A DNA stretch of 64,000 nt from Klebsormidium nitens (lineage: Eukaryota > Streptophyta > Klebsormidiophyceae > Klebsormidiales > Klebsormidiaceae): NCBI GenBank assembly GCA_000708835.1, contig DF237137.1:90414-154413 (forward strand), given 5' to 3'. Both the position numbers and the translations under genes were made by a program. The notes beneath the pieces were generated by a model. That model was not told where the DNA came from, made no database searches, and saw nothing but the letters and a program-made list of their open reading frames with translations. Positions 57,001-64,000 of the stretch are shown here, one piece after another; within the stretch, counting starts at the first letter, position 1; each line of letters opens with the position of its first letter.

Positions 57001-59371
57001 TTGCGGTTCAATTCTCGGACGCACACGCTTCTTAGGTTCTTTAGTATTCAGCCGAAGATATGATCCGGCTTTCGGTCTGCCTTAGACGTCGAAACCTTTG
57101 CTAGACGCCTGCCGCAGCCCCTTAACGTCAACACATGATATCCAACTCTAAATCTCTGACAGCTTGAAATTGGTAACCCTTATACTCTCAAGACTCAAAT
57201 CGTTGAATCATTTCTGCGCAGGTTGCTTAAACCCTGCGGAGGAGATTGTGCGCCTATCGCACTCCGTCGGCGCGAAGGTCCTGCTTGATGCGTGCCAGAG
57301 CGTGCCGCACATGCCGGTGGACGTCCAAGCGTTGGACGCGGACTGGCTCGTGGCGTCCGGACACAAGGTGAGGACTGTAGAAATTGTCGCGGCTGCTTAC
57401 GTCTCACGACGATAGTTCAGGTGTGTGAAAATTGAACCAGTCTGCTCGCTGGTCGTTTACTGTGTCACCCGCTGACGTTATTTTGTTCCTCGCAGACATT
57501 CGGCTAGACCGACACCGTTGTCCTGTCCTTCTATGAAAAAAATGACGACAGGTTTTCCGCTGCCTGCCAGTCAGATCAGGACCGAAGGCTGACGCCTGCT
57601 AATATCGACTGCCCTTCCGCTGACCTCATCTCTTCGGCTGCTGACGTCACTCCCTCGATGCATGGGCCGACAGGCGTCACCTTTCTGTACGGCAGATTCG
57701 ACGCAGTTTTGGGCATGCTGCCGTGGCAATGGACGCCGAGATGATCCGTGACGTGTTCTTCGCATTTCTCTGCTGCTGACGTCACCTCCTCTCTCCTCAG
57801 ATGTGCGGGCCGACCGGCATCGGCTTCCTCTACGCCAAGTGGGACTTACTTCTAAGCATGCCGCCGTGGCAAGGCGGGGGCGAGATGATTCGTGACGTGT
57901 ACTTTGACCATTCGACGTACCAGGAACCGCCGTCGCGGTTTGAGGCGGGGACGCCTGCGATCGGGGAGGCGATTGGGCTGGGGGCCGCGTGCGACTACCT
58001 GAGCAGTGTTGGAATGGAGAGAATACATCAATATGAGGTCAGTCTGGCTTAAAACGTTGAGTTGCTTCCACGTCTGCCGCAATCTGAAGAGCGATCGTGT
58101 GAAGCGGGGACTGGACCGATGGTTTATGCGCGGAGTCCCTTTTGTGGGGCGGGGAATGCATCGGCACTCGCCAACGCTGAGAGTTCATCGTCTCTTTCCT
58201 TACCGTTGAGAAGGAAATGATTCAATCCTCGGTCGCGGATGTGGGCTGATTCATTCGAGTAATGCAGCCTGCGGATCTTTGCGACACCATTTTCGGGAAA
58301 TCTTTCATCAATCTGGAATTGGGAATATGGCAGGAGAAGGGAGTTCGGAGGCCGGGAACGGAACGCCATGGCAAGCAAAAGCCAAGTTCTTTACACAAAA
58401 ATACGGGAAGAGCTCTTTGGACAATCTTTCCCCATTTTGCAGGTCGAGGTCGGGCGCTACCTGTATGAAAAGCTGTCCGACATCCCGGAGATTCGGATCT
58501 ATGGCCCGCCCCCCTCCCTGGCTGACCGGGCGTCCCTCTGCGCGTTCACAATAGAGGGCGTGCACGCAACCGACTTAGCTTCCCACCTGAACGACTTCCG
58601 GGTGAGTCTGGGGAAGCCTAGCGGATCGAGCAGCTGTTTGCAAGTTTTTTCTATTGAAACAGATTGGGGGTACTGCTGTCAGTCCGACTCTGTGGCGACA
58701 GCAAGAGCGGGTCTGTGGCGACAGCAAGAGCGGGTCCCTTACAGAATCAGTTACTTCTGAGCTCTGTTTCGACATCTGTCGAAGCTCGCATGTAAAGTGT
58801 GCGACCGGGCCAACCGCTCGATTTGCAGTGACGGTATTTCTTCTAAATGCACTGGCTTTTTCGCACCAAGCTCCAACCGCGAGCACACTTTTCTAGGCTT
58901 ATTCTCGAGCACTTCCTCCAAGCACTCGCTCTTCGCTTATATCTTCCAATCTGCCGGGCTCCCCAGCACGTTCTGAAGCGCGCTCCTTAGAATAGGCTTC
59001 TAAAGACCCGAGCACACTGAAGAAGTTATGCCAAAAGGAGTTACGCTTGTGAGCCAATTCCCGTACACTTATGCCAAAACTGTTAGGCTCTCGAGCACAC
59101 TCGTCCGGCGCTTATGATATTGCTTTTCTCCTAAAACCCTAAAACCCTAAAACTCTAAAAACCCTAAAACCCTAAAACCCTGCAGGGCGTCGCGGTCCGG
59201 TCAGGCCACCATTGCACTCAACCGCTGCACCGAGTGTTGGGCGTCAACGCCACCGCTAGAGCCAGCTTATATTTCTACAATAGGAAAGAAGAGATTGACG
59301 TACTAGTAGACGCCATAAGGGAAGGAATCGACTTCTTTACGGCCCCCCTAGAACCGCCCCCCGGGTTTTAG
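54001..59371 (+). CDS. NFS2: Plastid cysteine desulfurase NFS2/CpNifS (SufS type)
   Basis: Seven exons (54001-54336, 55010-55303, 56603-56789, 57222-57367, 57801-58037, 58443-58601, 59186-59371) join in phase to 514 aa. Exon 1 is an Ala/Ser/Arg-rich leader ([14 protein letters not shown]...), fitting a chloroplast transit peptide. The enzyme then follows the SufS pattern: [69 protein letters not shown], the PLP lysine in DWLVASGHK at the exon 4 end, [21 protein letters not shown], and the catalytic Cys in [11 protein letters not shown]. It mobilises sulfur from cysteine for plastid Fe-S cluster assembly with SUFE. Its introns contain the clearest exon echoes of the window and a telomere-like repeat before the last exon. 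Confidence 0.95.
55388..55433 (+). repeat. Exon-tail echo of NFS2 exon 2
   Basis: gttggggctgatcaacac and gaggacgaggtgagt repeat the end and donor of exon 2 (gttgggggctgaacaacc, then gacgaggtgagat). The two donor sites are 124 bp apart. Confidence 0.8.
56137..56650 (+). repeat. Array of three exon-head echoes before NFS2 exon 3
   Basis: The true exon starts at 56603 (atcgtactgtcccaaatgg). Decayed heads start at 56227 (attgtgctgtcctagatgg), about 56356 (attgtgctaaccggaacgg) and 56468 (atcgtgttgtccccaacgg). The first and third keep a cag acceptor. The words agaccaa-tgaaa or agaccgagcgaaa recur between heads. Spacings are 129, 112 and 135 bp, so the repeated unit is intron tail plus exon head. 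Confidence 0.85.
57497..57905 (+). repeat. Exon-head echo(es) before NFS2 exon 5
   Basis: The true exon starts at 57801. An echo starting at 57658 matches over about 100 bp: gctgacgtcac, atgcatgggccgacaggc, then ttctgtac, then gcatgctgccgtggcaa and gagatgatccgtgacgtgtt. Spacing is 143 bp. A much weaker third copy may start near 57497. Confidence 0.82.
58690..58736 (+). repeat. Two perfect copies of a 23-bp unit in NFS2 intron 6
   Basis: ctgtggcgacagcaagagcg and three further bases occur twice back to back. The copies are identical, so the duplication is recent. The following 58890-59115 stretch holds loose repeats of ctcgagcaca and ttatgccaaaa. Confidence 0.85.
59130..59180 (+). repeat. Interstitial telomere-like (CCCTAAAA)n tract
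   Basis: Six consecutive ccctaaaa-type units, with one variant, end directly at the tgcag acceptor of NFS2 exon 7. The complement is TTTTAGGG, the telomere motif known from Chlamydomonas-type algae. Here it also serves as part of the 3' splice-site region. Confidence 0.85.
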
Positions 59372-60578
59372 TCGCAGATGCTGTACACTAGGGGGACGAG
59401 AGGAGCGCCGCTCGTTGGCCCTTGTACATACGCATGTGATATCTGTTGGAACAACTAACTGCATTTTTGATTGCAACACGTATTGAATAGTGGGAATGAG
59501 CCTCGCTATCAAGGATTTACAGCACGAGCGCTTGCTCCGAGGAAGCACGTTGCGGGGGCGCTATGGGTTCAGTGGAATGAATGTCTCGATGCCCCTCTTG
59601 TTGATTACCTATTGCATGAAGCTAGCACTGAGCAGGTTGATATAGTAGTATCAGATTTGAAGCACAAGCAACCTGGGAATTCTTTTTTGTTCGCGGTAGA
59701 TTCTTCGTTATCTGTTTGAGTCGAGCGCGGCGGTGAATTTTCGAATTACCGCCGGCGAGTCGTACGGCGGTTTTCGATTCAGTGTAAAAATTCGGGACTT
59801 AGCCGTTTTCGGAGGTCAAAATCGCCCGTACACGGGGCAAAAGTCAAAATCTGGCCGAAAAGCTGCCATAAGTCGGTCGAAAAAATTATTTGGACCAAAC
59901 CCTCCGGTCAATCTCTTGTATACGCCCTCCCCATGAACTCCAACATTTTACATCGTCCAATTTGACCCACATATGATACCGACCATGTCAAATATGATCT
60001 TAAATATCAAAAAATGGCAATTCTGCGGGTAAAAATCGCCGTGAAAACACGCATACGCGACTCGGCGCGAAACTCCCTATTGCGCACGGATTTTTCAACT
60101 TTTTGCCTCTAGACTCGCAGGTTCAGGTTGCTTGTGAGGCCGGTTCTAAACTGGATATTGCATGACTTATGGGGTGAAACTTCGTAAATCCGGCCACATG
60201 CATACAACAATATATGTACGGTATAGCCGCGCTCTCTGATTATTTGTTGACATGGAAGCTAAAACATTCGGATTTGTGAATCTAGCCTAGTATACCCTGC
60301 GCAGCGGCATTGATCGAGTACAGCCGGCGGCCAGGCGCCCCGGCGGCCAGCCGCGTAAGCCGCGGCCGGGCCGAACTCAGTCGGGGGTTTCAGGTTTAGC
60401 CATTCAAGGGGGATCCGCGGCCGCGGCTGCCGGCCCGACCAACGTCCAGGCCGCGCGCGCGAATTTGTGCGCTATAAACTGCACATGGGGCCATACAAAT
60501 GCCAATGGTGCAAGCTCAACCTTCAAAGTCGATCAGAGGAGCTTGCAGAGGAGCTTCTTGTAACTGACAACCAGCAAG
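59372..60578. other. Intergenic region between NFS2 and the PPR gene
   Basis: About 1.2 kb. The first half is ordinary. 60300-60465 is very GC-rich with gccggcggcc and gcggccg palindromes, similar in style to the spacer at 9885-10030, and probably belongs to the PPR gene promoter. No RNA gene is recognised. Confidence 0.4.
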
Positions 60579-63500
60579 ATGCAGCGATTCACCCTGCCCC
60601 AGGCGGGCCAAGCTCACGGAAGCATCCTGAACAGACTCTGGCGGAGCCTCCAGGCGGGGGTGCAGAGCACAACTGATGCGGAAGGTGGTAAGGGCCTCCG
60701 TCACTGTCTCATGCGAGTTTAGGCTGATCAAAGGTGTTTGGGGTTCCTTGAGAGGGTGGTCAAAAGTTTTGTGTTGTCTTGAGCATTACCACTCACGAAC
60801 CATAAATAGTCGCACGTCATGCACACAGCATTGTAAACTTCGACAGCATTTCTATCACTTTTCCAGTGGTAAGTTCCCCATCTGAGCGCTGTGAGTGATG
60901 GCGCCAAAGAAAAAGTGCCCCTACTTTTCAAGCCACTTCAGCGTTTTGTGCAATGGTTTTAAAAATCTGGACAAATTCCACACCTGATCTTAAAAGCAAG
61001 ATCACAGATCTCTTCAGATGGTTCGGGCATTTGCCAACTTGACTTCTTTTTTCCCTTTTCCTATTTGAAGCTTTAGAACGCCCCCTGGCCTTTTCAGGCA
61101 CTTGTATTTTAGGCAGAAACATTTGACAGTCAGATGTTCTGTTTGCATTTTGCGGCCCCTCAGGTGCACAGGTCTTACAGCGACACCCACTCTTTTGCAG
61201 CATTGGCAAACTTGGTGGGCGCCCATGACGCCCATGCCAGCTCGGCTCAATCCTGCTGTCCACTTGCCTCCTCACCTAAGCAGAGGGCCGGAGGGATCCC
61301 CCAAACTTCCCGCCCATCGAACGTCCCCCATGCTTTCTTCCCACCTGCACACGCACGGGGGTTTGCCGCTACAGCAGCGACCAACAGCGCGTTTCCTGAG
61401 GCGTTCGATGCGCAGATGGAGACGGAAAGCAGCGACGGATGCCCGGCATCGTTGGAAGAGTACAACGACGTCCTAAGGAACCTGTCACGAAACACGAGGT
61501 GGGTCTGCCGATGGCCAATCTTTGATTGTCTGAAATGGGTTGAGATTTTGTCACAATCTCTCGGTGGCGCTATCACAAATGGTGTGGGATTGTTGTTGAC
61601 GCACTTTTACGAGTGACAGGTCGAGTCATTTCTTCTTGTCCTGCACTTTTCTTTCAGTCTGAGCTGGATATTTTCTTCGGAACGGTTTGCAAACGGATCA
61701 AGTGCTGTGCAAGAATGAATCATGGATTTTCTCAACGTTCAACAGGACCATGCGTCACGGGAGTTCTCAGGAAAAAGAACAGCGCATCAATGAGTTGGGG
61801 CCCGCACTTTTCCAGAGCCTTCCTTGTCATGCATCCAGATTCCGCGCTGTTTGTCCATCGGACGGATCAATCAATGTTTATTGAAAATGTATCCATCTGC
61901 TCCGTGCTCGTACCACCCAAGATCAAAAATGTACTAAGTCTTCTCCCTTACAATCCCTCGACTTCATCAAACCCGGATCTCCATTCTTGCGAATATCCCT
62001 ATATACTGGCAACTCCAGCTTTAACCAACAGCAGCATTCACTAAACAGGAGCCCCGGTGAAACGATGCAGAAAGCGTGAGGTTTACATGGATATGCTGCA
62101 AACCTCAGTCATGCTAACCCCCTACTAACCCCCCCCCTTCCCCGGGTGCTTAATGTCAGCAAAAGCTACCTAGTGCAAGTAGAGTTTCCGGAAGGTTTCC
62201 ATTTGGAAGTTTCCATCCGGTCCCCTCAGTATCGGCGAAATGAGGAACGTGTGTCACAACCTGACTCTCGACGGCACGACATCACTCTCATAAAACTGGA
62301 TTGCGATGTTGACATTCATTCCCTTCTCTTCCCAATCGTCCAGGATCGACGAGATTCGCGATGTGTACGACGACCTGACCCTCGACGGCATCGCGCCAGA
62401 TCGCTCCACATACCACACGACGATCGGCGCCTGCATGCGCGCAAGGTCTCTCCAAGACGTGCTCTTCTTCTACGACCGGATGATGATGCAGGCAAGCCGC
62501 AAAATCTCCTGCCTTACGTTCTTGCCCGAGTTGTTAAATTTTCTTTCCGGTCGGATAGAGGCTTCGTTTCTGTTGTTATGATACGGAGCGAACTGAAGGC
62601 GGAAACAGCCTTGCATTGGGCAATCTTGACATGACAATTGGGAAATCTAGTATCATTTTCAGTGTCAGCAGTTGCAGGGTTGTTCCAAAGAGCGCTGGTA
62701 GTCATTTGTGCCATGTTGTTGCGATCGTCGAGAATGATTCTCCCGTTTTTAAGCAAGGCTTGACAACAACACCAAGAAAAAGATCAGAGAAGGAAAGCAA
62801 ACGACATGAGGAGGAAACAAGGACAAAATTTCGAATTACAAGGGAACACCGCTAGAGGGTCCATTACAGGGCCTTGTTCGATTCGGAAACGCTCTTTTTA
62901 CATGATCGTCAAGGCGTATTTTCGAGTCGTCCCTTGCGGTCCTTGCTCTCCTCTCGAAGCAGGTCTAAAACCTAGAGTAAGGAACCAGAGACAATCATCA
63001 AGACGAGCGAAATGTCTCCACATTCTGTTGCATGGCCTTTTTCCTGACGCGGCGCTCTTTCCCGTGATCTTCAAGGCGTTCCATTGCCTTATCGCTTGTC
63101 GTGCTTGATCTCTTTCCCGTGTTCGAAACAGAGCCCAAACAACAACGAAAAGAACACCAATCAGGTAATAGAAAAGAAACAAATGACATTTCTTAGACAA
63201 TAACAAGACAAAAGCAAGAATTCTACGCAGGGCGTAATTCCCAATGGGATTCTTCCATGTGATCCTGAAAGACGTGTATTCGTTTCGTTCCTTTTGGTGA
63301 ATAATCTTATACTTGAAGCAGAGCCGAAAGCACACAAATCTAGAATCTTATCAACTCTAGAAACTAAACAATACCAAGAGTGAATCGTCTATCAACGCCA
63401 AACTACAGGGCCTCATTCCCGATGCGACGCTCTTCCACGTGATCCTGAAGGCGTGCACGCGCGCGCGCGCGCCCAAGAAAGCGTTCGAGATCGCGGACGA

Positions 63501-64000
63501 GATGGAGGCGGTTGGCACGCTCGCCACGACCAAGACGTTCCAGCACCTGCTCGTCGTGTGTGCCAAGGCGGGCCAAGTTGACTTGGCGTGAGTTTCAGGC
63601 ATACTAGTCTCTTAAATCGACTTGGCATGAATTTTAGGCATACTAGTCTGTTAATGTAGAGTTTTGGTCTAGTTATCACGGAGTCTTAGGCGCTTCATTC
63701 AGAACAATAAGGCAGTTGTCTTAGTTTCGGCATCTGCTCATGGGTTGTGTGGCCCAGGCGGGCCAAGTTGACTGGCGTGACTCTCAGACAGAGTCAATCC
63801 ACGGTTAGGCTCTGGGTTATCTCTTGGGTAATTGGACAACGTCCAAAGATAACAATGACGGAAGGGAAAGCACGGAAGCTGATGCGCTCTTATTTGCTCT
63901 GCAGGAACGACGTGGTGACCAAGATGAAGTCCAAGGGCTTGGTGTTGAACAAATTTCACTACGCGGCACTGATCGAGGCCATCGCCAACCAGAAGCCGCA
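60579..64000 (+). CDS. Pentatricopeptide repeat (PPR) protein, probably mitochondrial, truncated by window edge
   Basis: Exons with agreeing phases are 60579-60687, 61171-61498, then an uncertain one near 61738, 62344-62491, 63409-63587 and 63905 to the edge. The N-terminus MQRFTLPQAGQAHGSILNRL is a basic amphipathic leader, and RGFAATAA follows later, both consistent with mitochondrial import. PPR motifs appear as DEIRDVYDDLTLDGIAPDRS with TYHTTIGACMRA, then GLIPDATLFHVILKACTRAR with APKKAFEIADEME, then TKTFQHLLVVCAKAGQVDLA and VVTKMKSKGLVLNKFHYAAL. PPR proteins bind organellar RNA. The intron after 62491 begins with GC (cag then gcaagc), a GC-AG intron. Three of its exon boundaries carry echoes. 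The protein continues beyond the window. Confidence 0.82.
62222..62400 (+). repeat. Exon-head echo before PPR exon starting at 62344
   Basis: cgaaatgaggaacgtgtgtc, then aacctgactctcgacggca in the intron echoes gacgagattcgcgatgtgta, then gacctgaccctcgacggca of the exon. The boundaries are about 114 bp apart, and a cag-like acceptor precedes the echo. Confidence 0.75.
62830..63460 (+). repeat. Array of three exon-head echoes before the PPR exon at 63409
   Basis: The exon head GLIPDATLFHVILKA begins at 63409. Decayed heads begin at 62870 (after acag), 63034 and 63231 (after gcag). All retain ggcct or ggcgt, then ttcc-gat-like, cgctctt, then gtgatc-t-aaggcg words. The stretches between them also align, for example gaaacagagcc and gaagcagagcc. 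Spacings are 164, 197 and 178 bp. Confidence 0.83.
63555..63790 (+). repeat. Exon-tail echoes after the PPR exon ending at 63587
   Basis: The exon tail and donor (gcgggccaagttgacttggc then gtgagtttcaggcatactag) are echoed at about 63618-63650 (cgacttggcatgaatttta then ggcatactagtct) and at 63752-63790 (caggcgggccaagttgac then tggcgtgactctcag). The second echo is nearly perfect over 25 bp. Confidence 0.82.

Noticed and set aside
56137-63790. CRISPR-like interpretation of the regularly spaced repeats
   Set aside because: The repeats are decayed exon borders of varying length in eukaryotic introns, not short identical repeats with unique spacers.

Overview
This window is eukaryotic nuclear DNA. 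Almost every gene is split into short exons bounded by GT-AG introns, the genes lie tens to hundreds of bases apart on both strands, and a canonical U6 snRNA gene with a plant-type promoter is present. The gene content (chloroplast-type cysteine desulfurase NFS2, plant-style P450, PPR protein, KDZ-transposase-associated protein, eukaryotic PrimPol) and about 50% GC suggest a streptophyte green alga. Klebsormidium is my best guess, but that is inference. Introns were joined by hand using splice motifs, reading phase and family resemblance. For most genes every exon junction keeps phase.

Layout. 1-590: low-complexity GATGAGG-type repeat and a tandem duplication. 596-6446 (+): KDZ-transposase-associated protein with CxC5/CxC6-like cysteine clusters and an embedded chromodomain. 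6690-9616 (-): intact 607-aa DUF3987-like ATPase. 10421-14250 (+): PrimPol, divergent from it. 14.3-17.1 kb: gene-poor island with a tandem repeat around an assembly gap, a retroelement protease relic and a 355-bp foldback element. 17110-19348 (-): CISD2-like NEET protein. 19831-22968 (+): MYND-carboxylesterase fusion. 23.8-30.2 kb: three copies of an unfamiliar family that looks like a divergent PARP/ADP-ribosyltransferase fold. 31791-39196 (-): iron-containing redox (haem-oxygenase-like) protein with a one-base break. 40725-49429 (-): 698-aa cytochrome P450. 49750-49851 (+): U6 snRNA. 50632-53361 (-): TSR2. 54001-59371 (+): plastid NFS2. 60579-64000 (+): PPR protein running off the right edge.

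The most striking pattern is not a gene. In four unrelated genes (redox protein, P450, NFS2, PPR) an exon end together with its splice site is repeated one to three times inside the adjacent intron, as progressively decayed 'exon echoes' spaced roughly 40-200 bp apart. This looks like intron growth by tandem duplication across splice junctions. The second notable item is the three-copy ADP-ribosyltransferase-like family, whose shared upstream exon is exactly 175 nt in all three copies. The palindrome TGACGTCA is also strongly over-represented.

Shared logic between neighbours: NFS2 and the NEET protein both belong to Fe-S biology, but they are 35 kb apart. PrimPol and the DUF3987 protein form a head-to-head pair and could share replication or repair roles. 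Three head-to-head pairs (DUF3987/PrimPol, NEET/esterase, TSR2/NFS2) have compact shared upstream regions.
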